From NCBI RefSeq assembly GCF_041438865.1, contig NZ_CP109450.1, positions 3,830,501 through 3,894,500 on the forward strand: a stretch of 64,000 nt of DNA, given 5' to 3'. The stretch's first letter is position 1. Each line of letters starts with the position of its first letter. The position numbers and the translations under genes are program-made. Origin of the DNA: Streptomyces sp. NBC_01471 (lineage in GTDB: Bacteria > Actinomycetota > Actinomycetes > Streptomycetales > Streptomycetaceae). Below the pieces are notes generated by a model. The model made no database searches and was not told where the DNA came from. It worked only from the letters and a program-made list of their open reading frames with translations. Below are positions 51,454 through 59,976 of the stretch, piece after piece.

Positions 51454-52767
51454 CTACCAAGCCGGAGGCGGCCCGTACTGCGACGGGGGCTGCCGCCCCG
51501 GTTCCCGGGTCGGCAGCGTTTCCGCGCGCCGCCTCGCGATCAGCGTCCACGCGCCGAGCCCCAGCATCAGCACGGTGCCCGCGCTGATCCCTGCGATCCC
51601 CACAAGCTTCATGACGCTCTGCCCCGCGTCCCCACCGGCCGACGTTCCGTAGTGGGGCACTGCGCCCGCGTACGCCGGCGCAGACCCCTCCGTGCCCTTG
51701 ACGCTCATCCTCAACGTCAGCCCGTACTCCTTGATCCCGAAGCTCTTCGCGACGTCCGGGCTGAGAGTGACCGCAAAATAGTAGTCGCCCGCCATCCGCA
51801 TCCCGCTGACCTCGTCGCGCACGCTGTATCGGTTCCGGTACGCCACTGATGGCAGCGGGTCAGAAGCGGCCGACTTGGGTTTCCCGTCGTACACCGTGTA
51901 CCCCCTGGTGACCTCGGAACGGACCGGGTTGTACAGCTGCACGTTGAGGGCGCTGGCGACGAAGCCGCTGCCCGTTGAGCTACCGAGATCGGCGCTGGCG
52001 AAGAGCTGCTGCCCCCAACCGACCGGCACGCGGTAGAAACGGGTCTGACCGGGCTTGATCCGGTCTTCCCACACACCGGGCTCCAGTGCGGCAGCATCAT
52101 TGAACCCCGTACCCCCCTCGGTCCGCTGTGCCGTGCCCGCCGGCGGAACGGGCGATACTGACGGCCAACTGGTCGGCGCCACCGTCGGGCTCGCCGAGCC
52201 GGACTTCAGGCCGGGCTCCGAATCGACGCGGATCTCCAGCTGCCACTCCTCCTGGGTGGAAGTGGCCTTGGTCGTCCGCTCGATCAGCACGTAGTACGGC
52301 CCCGCCGACTGGCAGGAGATACCGCCCTTCCTGACTGCGCGCGTGGCATGGGCAGCGATCGGCCTGGGGTACCCGGCAGAGCCGAACACAGCGGCGTTGT
52401 CATTCCCGCAGGAGTTCCCTCTGAGGTCCTGGAGGGACACCTTGATGCCGTCGCCGTAGTCGACCTTCTCCTGCGGTCCGAGTCTGGGCACAGCCACGGC
52501 GGAGACGTAGGTGTCGGATGTGGCATCCAGCTCGACCTGGTAGTAGAGCTGGCCACCCGGCTTGATCGAGGAACGGTAGATCGAACCCGCCTTGAGCTGC
52601 CCCGCATCGGTGCTGGCCACGGCCCCCGCCACCGTTGTCGCATGCTGGTCGAAGACATAGGGATCGGGCTCACCCACGGCCGCTGCCTGGCCCGGCAACG
52701 CCCCCACCGAGCACACCGCCGCCACTGTGGCCAGCGCGACCCGGCCCCTGCTGCGCTGCCTCTTCAC
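51454..52767 (-). CDS. Secreted, C-terminally membrane-anchored protein of unknown function
   Basis: This protein of 437 aa has an N-terminal signal peptide (KRQRSRGRVALATVAAVCSV ... GQAAA), a large extracellular region with repeated beta-rich modules (ASTDAGQLKAGSIYRSSIKPGGQLYYQVEL; GVWEDRIKPGQTRFYRVPVGWGQQLF) that resemble PPC-like folds, and a C-terminal span (MKLVGIAGISAGTVLMLGLGAW) with a short basic cytoplasmic tail. The GTG at 52767 has gggggaa upstream. It is convergent with the kinase gene. Confidence 0.78.
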   Translation of the reverse strand: MKRQRSRGRVALATVAAVCSVGALPGQAAAVGEPDPYVFDQHATTVAGAVASTDAGQLKAGSIYRSSIKPGGQLYYQVELDATSDTYVSAVAVPRLGPQEKVDYGDGIKVSLQDLRGNSCGNDNAAVFGSAGYPRPIAAHATRAVRKGGISCQSAGPYYVLIERTTKATSTQEEWQLEIRVDSEPGLKSGSASPTVAPTSWPSVSPVPPAGTAQRTEGGTGFNDAAALEPGVWEDRIKPGQTRFYRVPVGWGQQLFASADLGSSTGSGFVASALNVQLYNPVRSEVTRGYTVYDGKPKSAASDPLPSVAYRNRYSVRDEVSGMRMAGDYYFAVTLSPDVAKSFGIKEYGLTLRMSVKGTEGSAPAYAGAVPHYGTSAGGDAGQSVMKLVGIAGISAGTVLMLGLGAWTLIARRRAETLPTREPGRQPPSQYGPPPAW

Positions 52768-52976
52768 CTGTTTTCCCCCGTTGTCCTCCGGCAGCCCGGC
52801 GCCGCCCCGCCCAAAGACCAGCCTCGCAATCACCAAGCACCCACGTGGGCACCAGCCACCGCCGCCACGAGCGAGGTCCCGGCCCATCCTGCCCCGCCCG
52901 TCATCACATTGTCTGCGGGCCCGGCTGGATCGCCCTCGCAGCTCCCGCGCCGCCGCCCGTCGTCCGCCAGTCGGTT

Positions 52977-52990
52977 GTTCCACGTGAAAC
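52977..52990. other. parS: parS-like site upstream of the secreted protein gene
   Basis: The sequence gttccacgtgaaac has one mismatch from the consensus. It is extended by TG...CA flanks to tgttccacgtgaaaca. It lies in the 464-bp gap 52768-53231, which otherwise holds a terminator hairpin and no gene I can support. Confidence 0.83.
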
Positions 52991-53176
52991 ATCAGCGTCA
53001 GGAGCCGCACCCGAGCTAGGGGCAACATCTCACCGAAGCCCGGAGAAAGGCTCTGGCCGCCTTGCGAAGCGAAGGGCCGAGCCGAAGGCCCGAAGGGGCC
53101 CCCTCGGCCCTTATGGCCCACACAGCGCCCCTGTTTGCGACGGTGAGCCAAGGATCCGGTGCCACAGCGCGAACGC

Positions 53177-53215
53177 GACAGGGCCCCGGCCGCAAAAAGC
53201 GGCCGGGGCCCTGTC
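53177..53215. terminator. Strong hairpin terminator
   Basis: A 17-bp perfect stem gacagggccccggccgc/gcggccggggccctgtc has a five-A loop. It lies between the divergent upstream region of the secreted protein gene and the 3' end of the minus-strand DLW-39 gene, 17 bp from its stop. Confidence 0.87.
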
Positions 53216-53231
53216 TACAAGACGCTGTGTC

Positions 53232-53366
53232 TCACACACCCGAACCTGCGGGCACGGAGTCAGTCGCCTCCGTCCACAGATCCTGCTCGGCGCGATCCGC
53301 CTGGATCTGGCGGTACACGAGGAGCCCGCCGATGGCGGCCAGTGCGACCAGGAGAAGCTTCTTCAC
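53232..53366 (-). CDS. DLW-39 family small membrane protein
   Basis: This 44-aa protein begins KKLLLVALAAIGGLLVYRQI, one membrane span, and ends with AEQDLWTEATD, the conserved DLW motif that names the family. The function is unknown. The GTG at 53366 has gaggtag upstream. It lies between the terminator at 53177 and the tRNA-Ile in the usual Streptomyces order behind gyrA. Confidence 0.9.
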   Translation of the reverse strand: MKKLLLVALAAIGGLLVYRQIQADRAEQDLWTEATDSVPAGSGV

Positions 53367-53478
53367 CGCGCTACCTCGTCTTTCCTTGACGTAAGGGACT
53401 TCTGGCGCCCGACTATACACACCGGCCGATACCGATCGGTGACCTAGTTCCCATCCAACTATCGGGCCCGGTAATGCA

Positions 53479-53510
53479 GTCGGCCCGGACAGAAAACTGT
53501 CCGGGCCGAC
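53479..53510. terminator. Hairpin terminator downstream of tRNA-Ile
   Basis: A 14-bp stem gtcggcccggacag/ctgtccgggccgac with an AAAA loop lies 8 bp past the 3' end of the minus-strand tRNA-Ile. Confidence 0.87.
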
Positions 53511-53518
53511 ATTCGCGG

Positions 53519-53592
53519 TGGGGCTAACAGGATTTGAACCTGTGGCCTCATCCTTATCAGGGATGCGCTCTAACCAACTGAGCTATAGCCCC
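53519..53592 (-). tRNA. tRNA-Ile (GAT)
   Basis: On the minus strand this reads with acceptor GGGGCTA/TAGCCCC, D-arm AGCTCAGTTGGTTAGAGC, anticodon loop CTGATAA (anticodon GAT) and T-arm CAGGTTCAAATCCTG. CCA is not encoded. Confidence 0.97.
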
Positions 53593-53651
53593 GCGCTGCC
53601 CCTGAAGATTAGCGCACTCCAGGGCCAGTCCCAAAATCGATAGCTGAGCCT

Positions 53652-54281
53652 CTACTCGTCCTCGGCGAGGGTCAGCTCGACACCGCCCACAAACCCGGCC
53701 GACAGGTTGTAGATGAAGGCGCCCAGCGTCGCCAGCGCTGTGGCCAGCACCACATCGATCACCGCGATGACCGAGGTGAACAGCAGCACCCGCGGCAGCG
53801 AGAGGAACGACTGAAGATCGAAGCCGCTGCCGTCACTCGAGCCTGTGGCCTCGCTGATCGTGCCGCCCACGGTCGAGAAGACACCCATGGCGTCCATGAC
53901 CATCCACAGCACGGCCGCCGCCACGATGGTGCAGACGCCCAGCGCGATGGAGAGCAGGAAGCTGACCTTCATCACCGACCAAGGATCGGCCTTGGACACC
54001 CGCAGCCGTGCCTTCCGCGTACGGGGAGTCGTACGAGCCCCCGTACGTGGTCGGCGCACCCCTGGCTGCGTACCGCCGCCGACCGTACGCTGACCAGCCT
54101 GCGTACCGCCGGCCGACGGGGACGGGTATGCCTGAGGAGGCTGGTACGGCTGCGACTCGTACTGCGGCTGCGCCCCACGCGTATCAGTCACCGTTCCCCC
54201 TTGAGAGTCCGCGGCAGGGCCACGGGCACCGCGTGCTCCAGCTCCGGAAGCGGCCGCTCCGTCGCCCGTGGCTCCACTCAC
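53652..54281 (-). CDS. DUF3566 domain transmembrane protein
   Basis: This 209-aa protein has a disordered Gly/Gln/Pro-rich N-terminus (~1-90) and a C-terminal DUF3566 domain with two spans (VMKVSFLLSIALGVCTIVAAAVLW; LLFTSVIAVIDVVLATALATLGAFIYN) and the KADPWSVMK motif. It is conserved directly behind gyrA in actinobacteria. The function is unknown. The GTG at 54281 follows the gyrA stop by three bases, with its gaggag ribosome site inside the gyrA end. Confidence 0.88.
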   Translation of the reverse strand: MSGATGDGAAASGAGARGARGPAADSQGGTVTDTRGAQPQYESQPYQPPQAYPSPSAGGTQAGQRTVGGGTQPGVRRPRTGARTTPRTRKARLRVSKADPWSVMKVSFLLSIALGVCTIVAAAVLWMVMDAMGVFSTVGGTISEATGSSDGSGFDLQSFLSLPRVLLFTSVIAVIDVVLATALATLGAFIYNLSAGFVGGVELTLAEDE

Positions 54282-54284
54282 GTT

Positions 54285-56900
54285 CTACTCCTCGTGCTCC
54301 CCTGCCGAAGGCTCGGTGCCTTCGACTACCGCTTCGACCGAACCACCGTCGACCGCATCCGCATCGCCGTCGACCGCGTCAATCTCTTCGGCCTCTCGGC
54401 CGGCCTCGGCGTTGCGAGCGATGCCGACCACGGCATCCCGCTTGCCCAGGTTGATCAGTTGGACGCCCATGGTGTCACGGCCCGTCTCCCTGACTTCATT
54501 GACTCGCGTACGAATCACCCCGCCGCCGAGCGTGATGGCGAGGATTTCGTCCGTGCTCTCGACCACCAGCGCGCCGACCAGCGAGCCCCGGTCCTCCACG
54601 ATCTTGGCAGCCTTGATACCCAGACCGCCGCGGCCCTGGACCCGGTACTCGTCGACGGGGGTCCGCTTGGCGTACCCGCCGTCAGTGGCAGTGAACACGA
54701 AAGTACCCGGCCTGACGACATTCATCGAGAGCAGTTCGTCGCCCTCGCGGAAACTCATGCCCTTCACACCGGATGTCGCACGCCCCATGGGACGCAGCGC
54801 GTCGTCGGTGGCCGTGAAGCGGATCGACTGAGCCTTCCTGCTGACCAGCAGCAGATCGTCTTCGGCCGACACCAGTTCGGCGCCGATCAGCTCGTCATCA
54901 CTGCCGTCCGGGGTCTCCCGCAGGTTGATCGCGATGACGCCACCGGAACGGGGCGAGTCGTAGTCCTTGAGCGGCGTCTTCTTCACCAGGCCGCCCTTGG
55001 TGGCGAGGATCAGATACGGCGTCGCATCGTAGTCACGGATCGCCAGGATCTGCGCGATCTGCTCGTCCGGCTGGAACGCCAGGAGGTTGGCTACGTGCTG
55101 GCCGCGCGCGTCACGTCCCGCGTCCGGGAGTTCGTAGGCCTTCGCCCGGTACACCCGGCCCTTGTTCGTGAAGAACAGCAGCCAGTGGTGGGTCGTCGAG
55201 ACGAAGAAGTGAGCAACGATGTCGTCCTGCTTCAGCTTGGTGCCCCGCACGCCCTTGCCGCCGCGCTTCTGCGAGCGGTAATCCTCGGTCTTGGTGCGCT
55301 TGACGTAACCACCGTTCGTGATGGTGACGACAATGTCCTCCTCGGCGATCAGGTCCTCAATGGACATGTCGCCGTCGAAGGGCACCAGCTTGGAGCGCCG
55401 GTCGTCGCCGAACTTGTCGACGATGACGGCAAGCTCCTCGCTGACGATCTGCCGCTGACGCTCGGGCGACACCAGGATCGCGTTGTACTCGTTGATCTTC
55501 GCCTGGAGCTCGTTGTGCTCGGCCGTGATCTTCTGGTGCTCCAGCGCGGCCAGCCGGCGCAGCTGCATCTCCAGGATCGCGTTCGCCTGGATCTCGTCGA
55601 TCTCCAGCAGGCCCATCAGGCCCTCGCGCGCGACGTCGACCGTCTGGCTGCGCCGGATCAGCGCGATGACCTCGTCGATCGCGTCCAGCGCCTTGAGCAG
55701 ACCACGCAGGATGTGTGCGCGCTCCTCAGCCTTGCGCAACCGGAACCTGGTGCGCCGGACGATGACCTCGATCTGGTGCGTCACCCAGTGCCGGATGAAC
55801 GCGTCGATCGACAGGGTTCGTGGCACACCGTCGACGAGCGCCAGCATGTTGGCGCTGAAGTTCGACTGAAGATCGGTGTGCTTGTAGAGGTTGTTCAGCA
55901 CGACCTTGGCGACCGCGTCACGCTTCAGCACGACGACCAGGCGCTGACCGGTACGCGAGGACGTCTCGTCCCGCACGTCGGCGATCCCGCCGACCTTGCC
56001 GTCCTTCACCAGGTCGGCGATCTTCTGCGCGAGGTTGTCCGGGTTGGTCTGATACGGAAGCTCCGTGACCACCAGGCACTGGCGGTTCTGGATCTCCTCG
56101 ACCGCGACCACCGCGCGCATCGTGATGGAGCCGCGCCCGGTCCGGTACGCCTCCTCGATGCCCTTGCGCCCCACGACCAGCGCGCCGGTCGGGAAGTCGG
56201 GGCCCTTGATGCGTTCCAGAAGGGCGTCCAGGAGCTCCTCGTGCGAGGCCTCCGGGTTCTCCAGGTACCACTGGGCGCCGGCCGCCACCTCGCGCAGGTT
56301 GTGCGGAGGAATGTTGGTAGCCATGCCGACCGCGATACCTGCGGAGCCGTTGACCAGCAAGTTCGGGAACCTGGCGGGGAGAACCACCGGCTCCTGGTTA
56401 CGGCCGTCGTAGTTGTCCTGGAGGTCGACGGTCTCCTCGTCGATGTCCCTGACCATCTCCATGGACAGGGGCATCATCTTGCACTCGGTGTACCGCATCG
56501 CGGCGGCCGGGTCGTTACCCGGAGACCCGAAGTTCCCGTTCGAGTCCACCAGTGGCATACGCATCGACCAGTGCTGGGCCAGCCGGACCAGGGCGTCGTA
56601 GATCGAGGAGTCGCCGTGCGGGTGGTAGGTGCCCATGACGTCACCGACGACACGGGCACACTTGTAGAAGCCCTTCTCGGGCCGGTAGCCGCCGTCGTAC
56701 ATCGCGTACAGCACCCGGCGGTGGACGGGCTTCAGACCGTCCCGCACGTCAGGCAGTGCACGCGACACGATGACGGACATCGCGTAGTCGAGATACGAGC
56801 GCTGCATCTCCGTTTCGAGCCCCACCGGCTCGACACGCATGCCGATGCCGGGGACAGCGGGCGGCTGTTCGGGCATCACAGGGGAATTCTCGTCGGCCAT
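54285..56900 (-). CDS. gyrA: DNA gyrase subunit A
   Basis: This 871-aa protein has the breakage-reunion domain with Arg-Tyr137 (AAMRYTEC) as catalytic tyrosine, the quinolone-determining region HPHGDSSIYDALVRL with Ser98 and Asp102 (E. coli Ser83 and Asp87, wild type), and a C-terminal beta-pinwheel with the GyrA-box QKRGGKG. With GyrB it introduces negative supercoils. A long acidic tail is present. It lies 41 bp after gyrB. Confidence 0.97.
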   Translation of the reverse strand: MADENSPVMPEQPPAVPGIGMRVEPVGLETEMQRSYLDYAMSVIVSRALPDVRDGLKPVHRRVLYAMYDGGYRPEKGFYKCARVVGDVMGTYHPHGDSSIYDALVRLAQHWSMRMPLVDSNGNFGSPGNDPAAAMRYTECKMMPLSMEMVRDIDEETVDLQDNYDGRNQEPVVLPARFPNLLVNGSAGIAVGMATNIPPHNLREVAAGAQWYLENPEASHEELLDALLERIKGPDFPTGALVVGRKGIEEAYRTGRGSITMRAVVAVEEIQNRQCLVVTELPYQTNPDNLAQKIADLVKDGKVGGIADVRDETSSRTGQRLVVVLKRDAVAKVVLNNLYKHTDLQSNFSANMLALVDGVPRTLSIDAFIRHWVTHQIEVIVRRTRFRLRKAEERAHILRGLLKALDAIDEVIALIRRSQTVDVAREGLMGLLEIDEIQANAILEMQLRRLAALEHQKITAEHNELQAKINEYNAILVSPERQRQIVSEELAVIVDKFGDDRRSKLVPFDGDMSIEDLIAEEDIVVTITNGGYVKRTKTEDYRSQKRGGKGVRGTKLKQDDIVAHFFVSTTHHWLLFFTNKGRVYRAKAYELPDAGRDARGQHVANLLAFQPDEQIAQILAIRDYDATPYLILATKGGLVKKTPLKDYDSPRSGGVIAINLRETPDGSDDELIGAELVSAEDDLLLVSRKAQSIRFTATDDALRPMGRATSGVKGMSFREGDELLSMNVVRPGTFVFTATDGGYAKRTPVDEYRVQGRGGLGIKAAKIVEDRGSLVGALVVESTDEILAITLGGGVIRTRVNEVRETGRDTMGVQLINLGKRDAVVGIARNAEAGREAEEIDAVDGDADAVDGGSVEAVVEGTEPSAGEHEE

Positions 56901-56941
56901 TGCTGGTCAAAGTCCTTTCAGTGCGGTCAGCCGAGACCGAC

Positions 56942-58981
56942 TCAGATGTCGAGGAACCGAACGTCCTTGGCGTTGCGCTGGATGAACGAGCGCCGTGCCT
57001 CGACGTCCTCGCCCATCAGCACCGAGAACAGATCGTCGGCCTGTGCCGCGTCGTCCAGAGTCACCTGGCCGAGCACCCGGTGGTCCACGTCCATCGTGGT
57101 GATGCGCAGTTCCTCGGCGTTCATCTCACCGAGACCCTTGAAGCGCTGGATCGAGTCGTCCCTGACCCGCTTGCCGCTCTGCTTACCGAGCGCGACCAGA
57201 GCGTCCCGCTCCGTGTCCGAGTACGCGTACTCGAAGTCGTCCCGGCCCCACTTGATCTTGAACAGCGGCGGGCGCGACAGATACACGTGCCCGGCCTCGA
57301 CCAGCGGCCGCATGAACCGGAAGAGGAACGTCAGAAGCAGCGTGTTGATGTGCTGACCGTCGACGTCGGCGTCCGCCATGAGGATGATCTTGTGGTAGCG
57401 CAGCTTCGCGATGTCGAAGTCCTCGTGGACCCCGGTGCCGAACGCTGAGATCAGCGCCTGGACCTCGGTGTTCTGGAGGATCTTGTCGATCCGCGCCTTC
57501 TCGACGTTCAGGATCTTGCCTCGGATCGGCAGGATCGCCTGGTACATCGGGTTGCGCCCGGACTTCGCCGAACCACCGGCGGAGTCACCCTCGACGATGA
57601 AGATCTCGCACTTCGTCGGGTCGTTCGACTGGCAGTCGCTCAGCTTGCCGGGGAGCGAGGCGCTCTCCAGCAGGCCCTTCCGCCGGGTCAGGTCGCGTGC
57701 CTTGCGCGCCGCGACCCGTGCCGTCTGCGCCTGGATGGCCTTGCGGATGATGTCGACGGCCTCGTTCGGGTTCCGGTCGAACCAGTCCGTGAGGTGCTCG
57801 TAGACGACCTTCTGCACGAAGGTCTTCGCCTCCGTGTTGCCGAGCTTGGTCTTCGTCTGGCCCTCGAACTGCGGCTCGCCCAGCTTCACCGAGATGATCG
57901 CCGTCAGACCCTCGCGGATGTCCTCGCCGGAGAGGTTGTCGTCCTTTTCGCGCAGCAGCTTCTTCTCGCGCGCGTACCGGTTGACCAGGCCCGTCAGAGC
58001 GGCCCGGAAGCCCTCCTCGTGGGTGCCGCCCTCATGCGTGTGGATCGTGTTCGCGAAGGAGTACACACCCTCGCTGTACTGCGAGTTCCACTGCATCGCG
58101 ATCTCGGCCGAGAGGAGGCGCTCCTTGTCCTCGGCCTCGACATCGATCACGGTCGGGTGGATGAGCTCACCCTTGCGCGAGTTGAGGTATTTCACGAAGT
58201 CGACGATGCCGCCCTCGTAGTGGTACGTGACGGTACGGACCTGCTCGTCCTCCGCGACCTCCCCCACGGTGTCCGCGCCCGCGGTGGCCTTCGCCGACTC
58301 ACGCTCGTCGGTCAGCGTCAGGGTGAGGCCCTTGTTGAGGAACGCCATCTCCTGGAAACGCCGCGACAGCGTCTCGAAGGAGTAGTCGGTCGTCTCGAAG
58401 ATGTCGCCGTCGGCCCAGAAGGTGACGGTGGTGCCGCTCTCGTCCGTTGCCCCGTTGCGGGCGAGCGGCGCCGTCGGGACACCGAGCTTGTAGTCCTGCG
58501 TCCAGCGGTAGCCGTCACGCTTGACGTCCACCGAGACCTTGGCAGAGAGGGCGTTGACGACGGACACACCCACACCGTGCAGACCACCGGAGACGGCGTA
58601 ACCGCCGCCGCCGAACTTGCCACCGGCGTGCAGCACGGTCAGAACGACCTCGACGGCCGGCTTGTTCTCCGAGGGCACGATATCGACCGGGATACCGCGG
58701 CCGTTGTCGACCACACGCACCCCGCCATCGGCGAGGATCGTGACATCGATGGTGTCCGCGTGCCCGGCCAGGGCCTCATCGACGGAGTTGTCGACGACCT
58801 CGTACACCAGATGATGGAGTCCGCGCTCACCGGTCGAGCCGATGTACATGCCGGGCCGCTTGCGGACCGCGTCCAGCCCCTCAAGGACAGTGATCGCGCT
58901 GGCGTCGTACGAGGCGGTTACCTCGCCGTGCTCACCGAGAGTGGACGGGGGGATCTCATGGGGGTTGCCGGAATCGGCCAC
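56942..58981 (-). CDS. gyrB: DNA gyrase subunit B
   Basis: This 679-aa ATPase subunit has VVDNSVDEALAGHADTIDV, DNGRGIPVDI and GGLHGVGVSVVNALS in the GHKL domain, the Toprim motifs IVEGDSAGGSAKSGR and ILMADADVDGQHI, and the C-terminal MNAEELRITTMD. The GTG at 58981 with aaaggg upstream is preferred; a GTG further upstream giving VLCQKGRF is also possible, while the frame start at 59164 is not. It is the first gene of the gyrB-gyrA operon. Confidence 0.96.
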   Translation of the reverse strand: MADSGNPHEIPPSTLGEHGEVTASYDASAITVLEGLDAVRKRPGMYIGSTGERGLHHLVYEVVDNSVDEALAGHADTIDVTILADGGVRVVDNGRGIPVDIVPSENKPAVEVVLTVLHAGGKFGGGGYAVSGGLHGVGVSVVNALSAKVSVDVKRDGYRWTQDYKLGVPTAPLARNGATDESGTTVTFWADGDIFETTDYSFETLSRRFQEMAFLNKGLTLTLTDERESAKATAGADTVGEVAEDEQVRTVTYHYEGGIVDFVKYLNSRKGELIHPTVIDVEAEDKERLLSAEIAMQWNSQYSEGVYSFANTIHTHEGGTHEEGFRAALTGLVNRYAREKKLLREKDDNLSGEDIREGLTAIISVKLGEPQFEGQTKTKLGNTEAKTFVQKVVYEHLTDWFDRNPNEAVDIIRKAIQAQTARVAARKARDLTRRKGLLESASLPGKLSDCQSNDPTKCEIFIVEGDSAGGSAKSGRNPMYQAILPIRGKILNVEKARIDKILQNTEVQALISAFGTGVHEDFDIAKLRYHKIILMADADVDGQHINTLLLTFLFRFMRPLVEAGHVYLSRPPLFKIKWGRDDFEYAYSDTERDALVALGKQSGKRVRDDSIQRFKGLGEMNAEELRITTMDVDHRVLGQVTLDDAAQADDLFSVLMGEDVEARRSFIQRNAKDVRFLDI

Positions 58982-59370
58982 GAAGCGCCCTTTCTGGCAC
59001 AGCACAGGCCTCTCCAGGGCAGGCAGGAGCGGCTGCGTCGTTCGACATGTTCCGCGAGTGGCGGGATTGTCGCTCAGTCTACCGGTAGCGCAGACATCAA
59101 TGGGGGTTTGCCGGTACCTGAGTCCACATGTGCCGCCCTGAACCGGCGCCGAACGACTCCCCATATCCAGGAAGGGGCTCCAAGAGGCTCACACGGGCTT
59201 TCAGCGCCTCGGGCTGTCAACCTCCCACTACGGTGAGGGACACCTTCCGGGCGGCACTCCATCCTGCCCAATCCCAATGTGTGCTGTTTCACGTGAAACA
59301 GCACACATTACGGTCGAAATCGCAGAGGGCGATCGCACCAGAACGAGGCAAGGGGCAGGCCTCGCCGGCA
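58982..59370. promoter_or_regulatory. gyrB upstream region
   Basis: This 389-bp gap lies between DUF721/dciA and gyrB. It should contain the supercoiling-sensitive gyrB promoter; I could not place it. The only clear element is the parS palindrome at 59276-59309. Confidence 0.55.
59276..59309. other. parS: parS site (59286-59299) inside a 34-bp perfect palindrome
   Basis: The core gtttcacgtgaaac at 59286-59299 matches the consensus exactly. Symmetry continues without mismatch for 10 bp on both sides (outer arms aatgtgtgct and agcacacatt), giving 34 bp of perfect dyad. It lies ~300 bp upstream of gyrB and ~4 kb from dnaN. Confidence 0.95.
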
Positions 59371-59976
59371 TCAGCCGTACGTGTCACCGGGGCCCTTGCT
59401 CCCAGGTGCCCGCAGCGGACCGAACCGCCGTGGCGGCCCGCCCGGACCAAGTACCTTCAGCAACTTCACCGTGCCGTGACCCAGATCCGCGTTCAGCCGG
59501 GCCACCAGTTGGGGCGCCAGCAGCCTCAGCTGCGTCGCCCATGCCGTCGAATCGCACTGCACGGTCAGCACCCGGGCATCCTCGTCGTAACGCTGGGGGA
59601 CACAGTGGTTCGCGAGATCCTCGCCCACGATCTGCGGCCAGCGCCCCATCACCCCGCCCACCGCGGCAGGGGTCTCCCAGCCACGCTCAGTGATCAGACG
59701 GTTGATCGCGGCGCCCAGCGGCAGAGGATCGCGCCCGTCAGCCCGCGCACCCGAGCGAAGTCCACCGCGCTTGGCCTGCTTCTTCTGCTGTGCGGCAGCC
59801 CCCCGGGCTTTCGCCTGCTCCTTGGCCGCCCGCAACGCGACCCGTGCCAGGTCGATCCCTGAGGACTCCGGAACCTTCGCCGCCTCAGGCCCCGGTGGAA
59901 GCCCGGAACCAGGGGGTACCTCGGAACCACGCGGAGCCCCGGCGCTGTCCTCACCCGGAAGGGAAGAGCCGCTCAT
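59371..59976 (-). CDS. dciA: DUF721 protein, DciA-type helicase loader candidate
   Basis: This 201-aa protein has a disordered basic N-terminus (~1-85) and a C-terminal DUF721/DciA domain (~85-175: LGAAINRLITERGWETPAAVGGVMGRWPQIVGEDLANHC ... LTVQCDSTAWATQLRLLAPQLVARLNADLG). DciA loads the replicative helicase DnaB in bacteria lacking DnaC. The ATG overlaps the recF stop (ATGA). It lies in the conserved recF-dciA-gyrB order. Confidence 0.88.
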   Translation of the reverse strand: MSGSSLPGEDSAGAPRGSEVPPGSGLPPGPEAAKVPESSGIDLARVALRAAKEQAKARGAAAQQKKQAKRGGLRSGARADGRDPLPLGAAINRLITERGWETPAAVGGVMGRWPQIVGEDLANHCVPQRYDEDARVLTVQCDSTAWATQLRLLAPQLVARLNADLGHGTVKLLKVLGPGGPPRRFGPLRAPGSKGPGDTYG

